A stretch of DNA of 64,000 nt from Mariniradius saccharolyticus AK6 (GCF_000330725.2 NZ_AMZY02000009.1:1-64000), one strand, 5' to 3'; shown: positions 52,941 through 61,383, counted from the stretch's first letter. Program-made: numbers and translations. The notes: generated from the letters alone by a model not told the origin.

Positions 52941-53060
52941 GACACAAGATTCAAGACATAAGACTGAGTGCTTTAGGAAGATGAAATCAATGGGCAAAAT
53001 CTATTCATGTTTCTGACTCCATATTTCCTGGCTCCAGCATAGGTCGTTAAACATAAAATC
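52941..53060. repeat. Word repeats in the trpF-trpB gap
   Basis: aagacataagacacaagattc and aagacataagactgag (52932-52968) start in the trpF stop codon. Towards trpB, 53008-53041 reads catgtttctgactccatat, ttcctggctcc. The right part resembles a reverse-complemented gagtcagga-type word, so the two halves again differ in orientation. Confidence 0.5.
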
Positions 53061-54239
53061 ATGATACAGATAGACGAAAAAGGCTTCTATGGCAAATTTG
53101 GTGGAGCCTACATCCCCGAAATGCTGCATCCCAACATCGAGGAACTCAGGGAAAACTGGGAGCAGATCGTGGCCTCCCCTGATTTTCAGGAGGAATTTCA
53201 GATGCTGCTGCGCGATTTTGTAGGCAGGCCGACGCCCTTGTATTTTGCGTCGAGGCTTTCGGAAAAGCACGGGGCGAAGATTTACCTCAAGCGGGAAGAC
53301 CTTTGCCATACGGGCGCCCACAAGGTCAACAATACCGTTGGACAGATCATCTTGGCCAAAAAGCTTGGGAAAAAGAGGATCATCGCGGAGACGGGCGCCG
53401 GCCAACATGGCGTGGCGACGGCGACCGTGTGTGCACTGATGGGAATGGACTGCACAGTTTACATGGGTGCCTTGGATATCCAACGGCAGCGACCCAACGT
53501 GGAGCGGATGAAGATCCTGGGCGCCAAGGTTGTCCCTGCCACCTCAGGCAGCCAAACCCTCAAGGACGCGACCAACGAGGCCATGCGCCAGTGGATCAAT
53601 AATCCCGTCGACACGCATTACATCATCGGTTCGGTTGTCGGCCCCCATCCTTACCCCGAGATGGTCGCCCGCTTCCAATCGGTGATTTCACAGGAGATCA
53701 AGACCCAACTTTTGGAAAAAGAAGGAACTCCAAATCCGGATATTGTCATTGCCTGTGTTGGTGGTGGCAGCAATGCGGCGGGGGCATTTTATCACTATTA
53801 CAACGTGCCGCAGGTAAGGCTTGTCGCTGCCGAGGCAGCGGGCTTGGGCATCAATTCGGGAAAATCCGCAGCCACAACGGTCTTGGGTACGCCCGGTGTA
53901 TTGCATGGGAGCAAGACTTTACTGATGCAGACGGAGGACGGGCAAGTGGTCGAGCCACATTCCATTTCGGCCGGTTTGGATTATCCAGGCATCGGGCCGG
54001 TACATGCGCACCTGCATGATATCGGGAGGGCCGAATTTGTGGCTGTGGAGGACGAGGATGCCATGAAGGCGGGTATCGAGCTCAGCAGATTGGAAGGCAT
54101 CATCCCCGCCATCGAAAGTGCCCATGCCATCCATGCCTTGAATATGATCCAATACCAAAAAGACGATGTCATCGTCATCAACCTATCAGGGCGTGGCGAC
54201 AAGGATTTGGAAACGTATATCAAGTGGGGAGGATATTGA
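53061..54239 (+). CDS. trpB: Tryptophan synthase beta chain
   Basis: 392 residues. PLP lysine K88 in HTGAHKVNN, then [28 protein letters not shown]-type phosphate loop [10 protein letters not shown], and [18 protein letters not shown]. TrpB1-type length and motifs, so it should work with TrpA as the alpha2-beta2 complex that joins indole to serine. Unlike most trp operons, trpB and trpA do not overlap here: 224 bp of word repeats separate them. Confidence 0.96.
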   Translation: MIQIDEKGFYGKFGGAYIPEMLHPNIEELRENWEQIVASPDFQEEFQMLLRDFVGRPTPLYFASRLSEKHGAKIYLKREDLCHTGAHKVNNTVGQIILAKKLGKKRIIAETGAGQHGVATATVCALMGMDCTVYMGALDIQRQRPNVERMKILGAKVVPATSGSQTLKDATNEAMRQWINNPVDTHYIIGSVVGPHPYPEMVARFQSVISQEIKTQLLEKEGTPNPDIVIACVGGGSNAAGAFYHYYNVPQVRLVAAEAAGLGINSGKSAATTVLGTPGVLHGSKTLLMQTEDGQVVEPHSISAGLDYPGIGPVHAHLHDIGRAEFVAVEDEDAMKAGIELSRLEGIIPAIESAHAIHALNMIQYQKDDVIVINLSGRGDKDLETYIKWGGY

Positions 54240-54463
54240 AAAGTAGGAATTACGAAGTCAGAAGTACGAGGCAAGAAACAAGAGACAAGAGCCGAGAAGA
54301 GAGAGGCGAGAGCCGAGAAGCGAGAATCAAGAGCCGAGAGAAAGGCGACAAGATCCTTGAATCAAAATTCGCATCTCATTAATTCGATTTCGGTTATATA
54401 ACTTTCTTCTTCCGCCTTCAGTCCCCATCTCATTTCTCAAATCCAATTCTCACGTCTAAGCAA
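54240..54463. repeat. Word repeats in the trpB-trpA gap
   Basis: The left part (54240-54345) is purine-rich: agtaggaattacgaagtcag, aagtacgaggcaagaaac, aagagacaagagccgagaag and many cga-gag words. The right part (54370-54457) is pyrimidine-rich: tctcattaattcg, ccccatctcatttctc, aaatccaattctcacgtc. The right part approximates the reverse complement of the left, giving a weak inverted repeat across a 224-bp gap in which coupled translation would be expected. Confidence 0.65.
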
Positions 54464-55237
54464 ATGAACCGAATAGACCAGTTATTTCAGCAAAAAAAAC
54501 AGCGTGTGCTGTCCATCTATTTCACGGCGGGATTCCCGCGTTTGGAAGATACGCTCCCCATCATGGAGGCGATCCAAGCCGCAGGTGCCGATATCATCGA
54601 AGTCGGTGTGCCGTATTCTGACCCGATAGCGGATGGACCTACCATTCAGGAAAGCAATATGGTTGCCCTGCAAAACGGCATGAGCTTGAAGAAGCTTTTT
54701 TCACAATTGGAAAAAATGCGAGAAACAGTGCAAGTTCCAGTGATCCTAATGGGGTACCTGAATCCGATCATCCAGTTTGGGATAGAGGATTTTTGCAAAA
54801 AGTGCCAAGCCGTCGGCGTAGATGGCCTTATCCTTCCCGACCTGCCGATGCAGCAGTATTTGGACGATTACAAGGAGATGTTCGACCAATATGGCTTGCG
54901 GAATACCTTCCTGATTTCGCCCCAAACCAGCGCAGCCCGCATTCGTGAGATCGATGAGAAGTCCAATGGATTTATCTACATGGTTTCCAGCCATAGCATC
55001 ACTGGCGCCAAAGCCGATATCAGTGGAGAGCAGATCGAGTATTTCAACCGGGTAAAATCCATGGAATTAAAAAACCCGCGCTTGATCGGGTTTGGGATTT
55101 CTGACAATTCCACATTCAATACTGCCTGCACTTACAGCCACGGTGCGATCATCGGAAGTGCATTTATCAAGACCATCAAAAACAGTCAAAACCTGAGCGC
55201 TGATATCATCTCCTATATCCGCTCTGTAATCCAGTAA
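54464..55237 (+). CDS. trpA: Tryptophan synthase alpha chain
   Basis: 257 residues, TIM barrel. Catalytic E46 in DIIEVGVPYSDPIADGP and D57 in the same motif, then MGYLNPIIQFG, VDGLILPDLP, LISPQTSAARI, GFIYMVSSHSITGA and GFGISDNSTFN. It splits indole-3-glycerol phosphate and passes indole to TrpB. Only 3 bp separate it from aroF. Confidence 0.96.
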   Translation: MNRIDQLFQQKKQRVLSIYFTAGFPRLEDTLPIMEAIQAAGADIIEVGVPYSDPIADGPTIQESNMVALQNGMSLKKLFSQLEKMRETVQVPVILMGYLNPIIQFGIEDFCKKCQAVGVDGLILPDLPMQQYLDDYKEMFDQYGLRNTFLISPQTSAARIREIDEKSNGFIYMVSSHSITGAKADISGEQIEYFNRVKSMELKNPRLIGFGISDNSTFNTACTYSHGAIIGSAFIKTIKNSQNLSADIISYIRSVIQ

Positions 55238-55240
55238 TCC

Positions 55241-56260
55241 ATGATTATCCAACTCAAAGAATCCATTTCTGATAGCCAAAAAGATTCCCTGATTGCAGAG
55301 GTCAACAAAATCGGCTACAAAACCACCGAGGTCAAGACCCAATTGGGGGATTACCTGATCGGCATCGGCAAGAAAGATTTTGACATCCGCAAAATCGGAC
55401 AAATGGAAGGTATTCAAGACATCCATATCGTATCGGATGAGTACAAGCTTGTTTCCAAAAAATGGAAGGTCAGTCCGACCACCATTGACCTAGGCGACGG
55501 GGTTTGTATCAAGGACGGCGATATGGCCATCATCGCAGGACCCTGCTCCATCGAGTCCGAGGACCAAATCAAAAAAGTGATAGCCCACCTTCAGGAATCC
55601 GGCATCCGCATGATGCGGGGCGGTGTTTTCAAACCAAGGACAAGCCCTTATGCTTTTCGAGGCATGGGGATCGAGGGCTTGAAACTTTGGCATGAATTGG
55701 CATCGGCCGCGGGGATTAAGATCGTCACCGAAGTGATGCAGGTGTCCCAAATCGAGGAAATGTATCCCTACACCGACGTCTACCAAGTGGGCGCAAGAAA
55801 TACCCAGAATTTCAACCTTCTGGACGAATTGGGAAAGGTGGACAAAGCCGTGATGATCAAAAGGGGGATTTCGGGGACCATCGAAGAACTGCTGCAGTCC
55901 GCTGAATACGTCTTTTCCGGCGGGAATGAAAAACTCATTCTTTGCGAACGGGGAATCCGTACCTACGAACGCGCCAGCCGCAATACCCTCGATCTCAATG
56001 CCGTCCCAATCCTCAAAGCCAAATCGCACTTACCCGTGATCGTCGATCCCTCCCATGGCATCGGTATCCGTGAGTATGTGCCCCAAATGGCCTTGGCAGG
56101 CGTGATGGCCGGAGCGGATGGCATCATCTACGAAACCCATGAGGTGCCCGAAAAAGCCTATTCCGACGGACAGCAAACCCTTGACTTCGCACAAAGTGCC
56201 CGCCTTGCAGATTGGATCCGAAAAACATTCGAGATGCGGAAGGGGTTTGAGTTATTGTAG
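55241..56260 (+). CDS. aroF: DAHP synthase with N-terminal ferredoxin-like regulatory domain
   Basis: 339 residues. First enzyme of the shikimate pathway (PEP plus erythrose-4-phosphate). Residues 1 to about 70 form the ferredoxin-like domain found on type I-beta DAHP synthases, where it senses aromatic amino acids. The catalytic part shows IIAGPCSIES, MMRGGVFKPRTSPYAFRG, QVGARNTQNF, MIKRG, ILCERGIRTYE and VIVDPSHGIG. Being in the trp operon, it is placed under Trp attenuation as well as likely allosteric control. Its stop TAG begins the next word repeat. Confidence 0.93.
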   Translation: MIIQLKESISDSQKDSLIAEVNKIGYKTTEVKTQLGDYLIGIGKKDFDIRKIGQMEGIQDIHIVSDEYKLVSKKWKVSPTTIDLGDGVCIKDGDMAIIAGPCSIESEDQIKKVIAHLQESGIRMMRGGVFKPRTSPYAFRGMGIEGLKLWHELASAAGIKIVTEVMQVSQIEEMYPYTDVYQVGARNTQNFNLLDELGKVDKAVMIKRGISGTIEELLQSAEYVFSGGNEKLILCERGIRTYERASRNTLDLNAVPILKAKSHLPVIVDPSHGIGIREYVPQMALAGVMAGADGIIYETHEVPEKAYSDGQQTLDFAQSARLADWIRKTFEMRKGFELL

Positions 56261-56413
56261 GGTTAGGAGGTTTGAATGTTAGAAAGTTTTAAAGTTGCCA
56301 CTTTGTGGTTTAGCATCCTTAGATGCAAATACCAAACCTTATAGCCTTTCAACCTTAAAACCTTATAACCTTTCAACCTTATAACCTTATAACTCTTTAA
56401 CCTTTCAACCTTT
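56258..56413. repeat. Inverted word repeats without a gene (aroF-hydroxylase gap)
   Basis: Left arm 56258-56297 (tagggttaggaggtttgaatg, ttagaaagttttaaagttg) and right arm 56331-56413 (ccaaaccttatagcctttc, aaccttaaaaccttataacc and further copies) are of the same word family in opposite orientation. The 33-bp centre contains a small hairpin GCATC-CTTA-GATGC (56313-56326). The arrangement equals that around S23 gene B but with no cargo. Confidence 0.65.
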
Positions 56414-56457
56414 TGTGCTTTCGCCTATCTTTACACCCAAACCCAAATATGCTTACC

Positions 56458-57234
56458 ATGAATAAACCCAAAGACTGGGTCTTTTCGGACCCGAGATTAA
56501 AGGCCATGCGGCAGGACTATGCGGCTTACACGGAGGAGGACTTCAAAGTTTGGAGGATCCTTTTTGAAAGACAAATCGTCAATCTCCCCAAAGCAGCATC
56601 AAAAGCTTATCTGGATGGAATCAAAACCATCAATTTCACCGCCGACCGAATCGCTGATTTCGAAGATGTCAACAAAAGGTTGGCAAAGTCCACCGGTTGG
56701 GCGATACAGGTGGTGCCAGGTCTGATTGACGACGACTTGTTTTTCGGGCTGATGAACAACAAGCGCTTTTGCTCCTCGACTTGGTTGCGAAAGATGGAAC
56801 AGTTGGATTACCTCGAAGAACCGGACATGTTCCACGATGCATTTGCACATATGCCCATGCTGACCAATCAGCATTATGTGGATTTCCTCGAAAATCTCAG
56901 CGGAATTGCGCTAAAGCATATAGACGATAAATGGGCGATAGAACTGCTGTCGAGAATTTATTGGTTTACAATCGAATTCGGACTGATTCGTGAAGAAGGT
57001 GAGTTGCGCATTTATGGCGCAGGAATCCTAAGTTCGGCGGGAGAGACCAAGTTCAGTCTTTCCGATTCGCCTGCCCACCTTCCATATGATGTCAGAAGGA
57101 TCATGAATACGCCATACTGGAAAGACAAATTTCAGGACAAATACTTCGTCATCGACAGCTATGAGCAATTGTACCGTTCATTGCCGGAGATCGAAGAAGT
57201 GCTTGAGGAAATGGTCGCGGAGGCAGCCAAGTAG
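56458..57234 (+). CDS. Aromatic amino acid hydroxylase, phenylalanine-4-hydroxylase-like
   Basis: 258 residues from the ATG at 56458 (56449 is possible). A monomeric bacterial-type pterin-dependent hydroxylase: iron ligands H126 and H131 (FHDAFAHMPML) and E173 (YWFTIEFGLI), with FFGLMNNKRFCSSTWLR before and RIYGAGILSSAGETKFSL after. It converts phenylalanine to tyrosine in known members; the tryptophan-specific form cannot be excluded. No regulatory ACT domain. Its position after aroF suggests a role in balancing the aromatic pools, by synthesis of tyrosine or by catabolism. Confidence 0.88.
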   Translation: MNKPKDWVFSDPRLKAMRQDYAAYTEEDFKVWRILFERQIVNLPKAASKAYLDGIKTINFTADRIADFEDVNKRLAKSTGWAIQVVPGLIDDDLFFGLMNNKRFCSSTWLRKMEQLDYLEEPDMFHDAFAHMPMLTNQHYVDFLENLSGIALKHIDDKWAIELLSRIYWFTIEFGLIREEGELRIYGAGILSSAGETKFSLSDSPAHLPYDVRRIMNTPYWKDKFQDKYFVIDSYEQLYRSLPEIEEVLEEMVAEAAK

Positions 57235-57377
57235 GTTAAGAAGTTAAAATGTTATAAGGTTAAAAAGTTACTGAGTTATTAAGTGTTTGGATTTGGGAGT
57301 TCAGCTGTAACCCATCATCGGTCATCCATCAATCCAGCCCAAATCTCAAATCTCAGGTCTCAAATCTCACATCTAGC
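57235..57377. repeat. Word repeats in the hydroxylase-hisH gap
   Basis: From the hydroxylase stop: ggttaagaagttaaaatg, ttataaggttaaaaagtt (57234-57270), then gagttattaag. Towards hisH: ccaaatctcaaatctcagg, tctcaaatctcacatctag (57338-57376), which ends at the base before the hisH ATG. The left words are of the aggtta family and the right ones of the aatctca family. Confidence 0.6.
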
Positions 57378-57977
57378 ATGCAGGTAGCAGTCATCAAATA
57401 CAACGCAGGCAATGTCCAATCGGTCCTTTACGCACTGGAAAGGCTAGGCGTCGACGCTGTCTTGACCGACGACTTTGATACCATCCAAAAGGCGGATAAG
57501 GTAATCTTCCCCGGTCAAGGCGAAGCGAGTACGGCCATGCGTTACCTGAAGGAAAAGAAGCTCGACCGCTTGATTCCACAGCTCAGACAACCCTTTTTTG
57601 GTGTTTGCCTGGGGCAGCAGCTTCTTTGCGAATATTCCGAAGAAAACGATACGACGTGCTTGGGTGTATTTCCAGTCAAGGTGAAGCGCTTCATTCCCGA
57701 GAGCCATGAGGAATTCAAAGTGCCTCATGTAGGATGGAACAATCTCCTTGACCTCAAGCATCCACTCCTGAACGGATTGGATGAAACGGCATTCGTGTAC
57801 TATGTGCACAGCTTTTTCTGCGAGCTATCTGATTTTACCATTGCCAAAACCCACTATATCCATGATTTCGCGGCGCTCATGCACCGGGATAATTTCTACG
57901 CCATGCAGGCGCATCCAGAGAAGAGTGGGAAAGTGGGAGAAAGGATTTTGGAGAATTTCCTTAGGATTGGCAGTTAA
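57378..57977 (+). CDS. hisH: Imidazole glycerol phosphate synthase, glutaminase subunit
   Basis: 199 residues. Class I glutaminase with nucleophile C77 in FFGVCLGQQLL and the HxE pair in QAHPEKS. The N-terminus VAVIKYNAGNVQSVLYALERLG and VPHVGWNNL are diagnostic of HisH. It needs HisF for ammonia transfer to the imidazole ring. hisA follows but hisF is not in the window, so the his genes are split in this genome or hisF lies elsewhere. The alternative, a HisH2-type partner of the amidotransferase, is less likely since that enzyme has its own glutaminase domain. Confidence 0.93.
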   Translation: MQVAVIKYNAGNVQSVLYALERLGVDAVLTDDFDTIQKADKVIFPGQGEASTAMRYLKEKKLDRLIPQLRQPFFGVCLGQQLLCEYSEENDTTCLGVFPVKVKRFIPESHEEFKVPHVGWNNLLDLKHPLLNGLDETAFVYYVHSFFCELSDFTIAKTHYIHDFAALMHRDNFYAMQAHPEKSGKVGERILENFLRIGS

Positions 57978-58117
57978 TAGTTATTGGGTTTTGAGTTATT
58001 GAGTTAATGGTTGGCTAGCCACCTTTCTGACCCACTTCACAGGTCATCCAGCATCGCTCATCAGGTACCTTTCTAGCATTTTCTCATATCTCGTATCTCA
58101 CATCTCTCGTCTAGACA
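57978..58117. repeat. Word repeats in the hisH-hisA gap
   Basis: From the hisH stop: tagttattgggttttgagtt, attgagttaatgg (57977-58009). Towards hisA: tctcatatctcgtatctc, acatctctcgtctagac (58081-58115), ending 2 bp before the hisA ATG. The middle (58014-58070) is non-repetitive apart from a palindrome GGCTAGCC at 58014-58021. Confidence 0.55.
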
Positions 58118-58837
58118 ATGCACATCATCCCAGCCATAGACCTTATCGACGGACAGTGCGTCCGACTCACCCAAGGTGATTATTCCCAAAAAAAAGTATA
58201 CCATGACAGTCCATTGGAAATGGCCAAGCGCTTCGAGGATGCCGGCATCAAGCGCCTGCATTTGGTCGATTTGGATGGTGCCAAAGCAAAGCGGATTATC
58301 AATGGGGCGGTCTTGAGATCGATTGCCTCAGGCACCTCGCTGAAGGTAGACTTCGGAGGGGGTGTGCAATCAGATGAGGATATCGCTTTGGCTTTTTCCC
58401 TTGGGGCGCATCAGGTGACAGGTGGCAGTATCGCGGTGAAGAACCCGGCACTTTTTGATTCTTGGATTAAGCAGTTTGGCGGCGAAAAAATCATCCTAGG
58501 CGCAGATGCAAAGGACCGTAAAATCGCTGTCTCTGGCTGGCAGGAAACATCCGGTGAGGAAGTGATATCATTTATCAAGAAGTATTTCGCGAAAGGGCTA
58601 TCCCATGTGATTTGTACCGACGTGGCCAAGGATGGCCTGTTGCAAGGGCCTTCGCTCGATTTGTACCGGGATATTTTGTCCGAAATTCCGGGCATCCGGC
58701 TCATCGCGTCGGGTGGTGTTTCTGGTATAAAGGACCTGGAGGACTTGCAAAAGATCGGGGTATATGGCGCCATCGTTGGAAAAGCTTACTATGAGGGGAA
58801 AGTCACTTTGGAACAATTGGCAAGCTTTGTGGCCTGA
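58118..58837 (+). CDS. hisA: Phosphoribosylformimino-5-aminoimidazole carboxamide ribotide isomerase
   Basis: 239 residues, TIM barrel. MHIIPAIDLIDGQCVRLTQGDY is diagnostic of HisA rather than HisF (HisF starts with a lysine/arginine-rich I-P-C-L-D). Further motifs are LHLVDLDGAKA, VDFGGGVQSDEDI, VTGGSIAVKNP, LGADAKD, ICTDVAKDGLLQGPSL, RLIASGGVSGI and AIVGKAYYEGKV. Last gene of this biosynthetic series. No repeat or terminator was found in the 146 bp that follow. Confidence 0.95.
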   Translation: MHIIPAIDLIDGQCVRLTQGDYSQKKVYHDSPLEMAKRFEDAGIKRLHLVDLDGAKAKRIINGAVLRSIASGTSLKVDFGGGVQSDEDIALAFSLGAHQVTGGSIAVKNPALFDSWIKQFGGEKIILGADAKDRKIAVSGWQETSGEEVISFIKKYFAKGLSHVICTDVAKDGLLQGPSLDLYRDILSEIPGIRLIASGGVSGIKDLEDLQKIGVYGAIVGKAYYEGKVTLEQLASFVA

Positions 58838-58983
58838 TTTTCTGTGTCGACTTTGACACGCCAATCCATGCATTGAAACAATTCACGAAATCGGGCAAGA
58901 TTTCCTAGTGAATCTTTGCTTGCAAATACTTATTCTTTCTAATTTGGTTCGAAGATTTTAACTTCTCTAATCCAAAAAAAATC

Positions 58984-59472
58984 ATGAAAAAAATTGTTTT
59001 GTTTTTAGTTTTAGTTGTTGCTGCTTTTCAAGTTACAGCACAATCAGCAACCAGTATCCATTCCAAAGGAATCGAGGGTTGCTACAATGATTACATCATC
59101 GCATTTACGGAAAGAGGTGCTAGTCCTGTCACCGATGGCCAACATGATGTGGTGATTTCGGTTATTCACCAAGGAAGAAGCGAATGCTATTTTGGGAAAG
59201 CAACGGTAAAGGGAGGTAAGCTTCAACGACCCGTTTTGATCCAAAAAGATGACATGTCTTTCGTTCCGATGAGTTCCATGTTCAGAAGCTTGGATCCTGA
59301 ATGGCTCGAAAAGCAGGATAAAAACACCTATGACGAGGTGAACGACGGCATGAGTACCGTGTTTTTGACCCAGGATAAATATGAGATTAGGCTGTTTTTC
59401 TACACCTTTATCCATCCTAGCCAAAGGGCCAACAGGAAGGCGCCGCCAGCAGATGTATTGTTGAAAAAATAA
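58984..59472 (+). CDS. Secreted protein of unknown function
   Basis: 162 residues with a signal peptide (MKKIVLFLVLVVAAFQVTAQ). The mature part holds two cysteines (GCYNDY and SECYFG) that could form a disulfide, and is beta-rich (VVISVIHQGR, ECYFGKATVKGGKLQRPVLI). The C-terminus is basic (PSQRANRKAPPADVLLKK). No family recognised. It is monocistronic, with a bidirectional terminator that starts within its stop codon and is shared with proC. Confidence 0.75.
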   Translation: MKKIVLFLVLVVAAFQVTAQSATSIHSKGIEGCYNDYIIAFTERGASPVTDGQHDVVISVIHQGRSECYFGKATVKGGKLQRPVLIQKDDMSFVPMSSMFRSLDPEWLEKQDKNTYDEVNDGMSTVFLTQDKYEIRLFFYTFIHPSQRANRKAPPADVLLKK

Positions 59473-59500
59473 AAAAAGCCGGGTAACCGGCTTTTTTTTT
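59471..59500. terminator. Bidirectional terminator between the secreted protein gene and proC
   Basis: GCCGG-GTAA-CCGGC stem with AAAAAAA on the left and TTTTTTTTT on the right. Including the A/T pairs the stem is about 12 bp. It serves both convergent genes, with 4 bp left before the proC stop. Confidence 0.92.
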
Positions 59501-59504
59501 ATGT

Positions 59505-60311
59505 CTATACCTTTTCGATTTTTTCGTACGAGGCGAGTACCCCACGGACCATCGCTGCCGAAAACCCCTGGTGTTCCATCTCATTGAGGCCGACGATGGT
59601 ACAGCCTTTGGGTGTGGTGACTTTGTCGATGGCTTCCTCAGGGTGCATGTTTTTTTGGATCATGAGTTCCGCTGCACCTTTCACAGTTTGGTTGACAATC
59701 AGGCTGGCGGTTTTGGCGTCAAAGCCTATTTGAATCCCGCCCTGTATCATCGCCCGCATAAATCTCAATACATACGCAATCCCGCAGGCACCGAGGACCG
59801 TTGCTGCTTCCATCAGGCTCTCATCGATGGTGATGCTGAATCCAATGCTGTTGAACAATGATTTGACTTGCTTCTCATGGCTTTCATCGCTGTTTCTGCC
59901 ACAAATGCAGGTGATCGACTCCCGAATATCCGCGGCAATATTGGGCATTGCTCGGAACGCGACAGTTTTTGGATCGAGAACCTCAAACATTTCGTCCAAA
60001 GTAATACCCGTGGCCAAGGAAATGACTACCTGTTTTTTTGGATCCAAGACGGGATTGATTTCCTTCAGAATTGAATTCACGTTGTACGGCTTCACGCCCA
60101 AGATCACCAAATCAGATTCCTGGGCTGCCAAAGAATTGTCCGAATGTACCCGCACACCTTTGTCCTGAAAGTGCATTAGGCTGGAAGGGTTTCTCTTGGT
60201 GATGTGGAGGTTTTGTGGAATAAAGTCGGGCTGGTCCAGAAGCCCGTTGACGATCGAAGTGCCGAGATTGCCACAGCCGATGATGGCAATTCTGATATTT
60301 TCCCAATGCAT
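59505..60311 (-). CDS. proC: Pyrroline-5-carboxylate reductase
   Basis: 268 residues. Last step of proline synthesis (NAD(P)H-dependent). The Rossmann motif IAIIGCGNLGTSIVNGLL is at the start. The C-terminal dimerisation domain shows MEAATVLGACGIAYVLRFMRAM, GAAELMIQKNMHPEEAIDKVTTPKGCTIVGLNEME and HQGFSAAMVRG, all family hallmarks. Monocistronic, divergent from the membrane-protein/XRE operon. Confidence 0.94.
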   Translation of the reverse strand: MHWENIRIAIIGCGNLGTSIVNGLLDQPDFIPQNLHITKRNPSSLMHFQDKGVRVHSDNSLAAQESDLVILGVKPYNVNSILKEINPVLDPKKQVVISLATGITLDEMFEVLDPKTVAFRAMPNIAADIRESITCICGRNSDESHEKQVKSLFNSIGFSITIDESLMEAATVLGACGIAYVLRFMRAMIQGGIQIGFDAKTASLIVNQTVKGAAELMIQKNMHPEEAIDKVTTPKGCTIVGLNEMEHQGFSAAMVRGVLASYEKIEKV

Positions 60312-60430
60312 AGCCTTAGGTTTTAATGGTTTGGAATTTAAAGGTAGAAAGGAATGGGCATTTTATTGGTTTTTGGAGAAAAGGATTCAAGAGTTTTTTG
60401 CCCATAGAATATTTTTTTTATCAAGAAAAC

Positions 60431-60461
60431 TTGACTCAATGTAAAATATACTTTACATTTG
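60431..60461 (+). promoter_or_regulatory. Promoter of the membrane-protein/XRE operon
   Basis: TTG at 60431-60433, a 20-bp spacer and TACATTTG at 60454-60461, a perfect -7 match. Transcription would start near 60468, about 14 nt before the first ATG. The -7 element is overlapped by both operator boxes. Confidence 0.6.
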
Positions 60462-60478
60462 GTAAAAATATCTTTACA
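60440..60478 (+). promoter_or_regulatory. Twin palindromic operators TGTAAA-N6-TTTACA
   Basis: Box 1 at 60440-60457 (TGTAAA-ATATAC-TTTACA) is a perfect palindrome with 6-bp spacer. Box 2 at 60461-60478 (GGTAAA-AATATC-TTTACA) repeats it with one mismatch. Centres are 21 bp apart, two helical turns. They cover the -7 element and start site, as expected for repression by the XRE protein coded at the end of the operon (inference). Confidence 0.7.
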
Positions 60479-60481
60479 ATT

Positions 60482-60907
60482 ATGAAAACATTCTCACTAT
60501 TACACGTCCCCATGTTGGACAGGAGATGGAGGAAACTGGCTTTTCTGTTTTTTCCGGTTTCCGTGCTTTTGGTAATTGCGATGGCGATTCTTCGTACAGG
60601 TATCGATCCCGACCAAGCTGCGGAGATTATTTACCTGGGCTGGGCCTGTGGTTTGACACTGCTCAATCTGAGCAAGGAGAAAGTCGAGGACGAGATGATC
60701 AAGACGTTCCGGCTTCAGGCATTTCATACCGGGTTCTTTTGGTTGATGTGCGGTTTGGTGGCCGTACTCGCGGTAAACTATTACCGTTACGGTAGCATCC
60801 ACGCCGAGGCTGTGTCTGCGGGGATGGTGCTGTTCCTTCTCAATCTCTATGTATGGGCGGCTTTTGAATACCAAAAGTGGAGGTCCAACGAACAAAATCC
60901 ATCATAA
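60482..60907 (+). CDS. Membrane protein, first gene of an XRE-regulated operon
   Basis: 141 residues from the ATG at 60482; a longer frame from 60326 runs through the operators. Four membrane helices are likely (about 19-38, 48-62, 78-98, 108-128). A motif SKEKVEDEMIKTFRLQAF between helices 2 and 3 recurs in the next gene, so the two are related. Small membrane proteins with this charged motif next to a YozG-like HTH gene are common in Bacteroidota; their function is not established. Confidence 0.75.
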   Translation: MKTFSLLHVPMLDRRWRKLAFLFFPVSVLLVIAMAILRTGIDPDQAAEIIYLGWACGLTLLNLSKEKVEDEMIKTFRLQAFHTGFFWLMCGLVAVLAVNYYRYGSIHAEAVSAGMVLFLLNLYVWAAFEYQKWRSNEQNPS

Positions 60908-60918
60908 ATCCTAAAATC

Positions 60919-61371
60919 ATGTTGACTAAATTCCTCCTGCCCTATCCGCTGAAGTTTGTGGGTCTGGCGCTTTTCCTGCCATTTGCCCTATTGCTGGTGC
61001 TTTCCGGCGTTTATGAATTTGAATTGTCATGGCTTACCTGGAATGGATTCCGCAAGGATGCTGATGGATTCAACACTCCGGACGAGAATTTTACCTACGA
61101 AATCGCCTATGTGGGCACGTTTATATCGCTGTTTTTGATTGCTTTCTCGAAAGAAAAAATCGAAGACGAGTACATCCAAAAACTGCGCCTGGACAGCCTG
61201 CTGTTGGCTTTTTACCTTTATTCAATGATTTCCATCGTCGGGACCTTGGTCTTTTATAGCTTCGACTATCTACTCTTCATGGGATACAATATGTTTTCGC
61301 TACAGGTTTTCTTTATTCTCAGGTTTCGCTGGGTGCTGATGAACCAGCAAAAGAACCTTCTCTTGGCTTAA
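60919..61371 (+). CDS. Membrane protein, second gene of the XRE-regulated operon
   Basis: 150 residues from the ATG at 60919. Four membrane helices (about 10-30, 62-76, 91-111, 117-136) with SKEKIEDEYIQKLRLDSLLLAF matching the motif of the upstream product. The two are diverged paralogues and could form a hetero-oligomer. The first loop is longer than in the upstream protein (SWLTWNGFRKDADGFNTPDENFTYE). 11 bp after the first gene and 12 bp before the regulator gene. Confidence 0.75.
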   Translation: MLTKFLLPYPLKFVGLALFLPFALLLVLSGVYEFELSWLTWNGFRKDADGFNTPDENFTYEIAYVGTFISLFLIAFSKEKIEDEYIQKLRLDSLLLAFYLYSMISIVGTLVFYSFDYLLFMGYNMFSLQVFFILRFRWVLMNQQKNLLLA

Positions 61372-61383
61372 TGTCGGAAGGTG

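Noticed and set aside
57378-57977. HisH2-type partner of the sugar amidotransferase
   Set aside because: It is followed by hisA in a biosynthetic cluster, and the amidotransferase has its own glutaminase domain.
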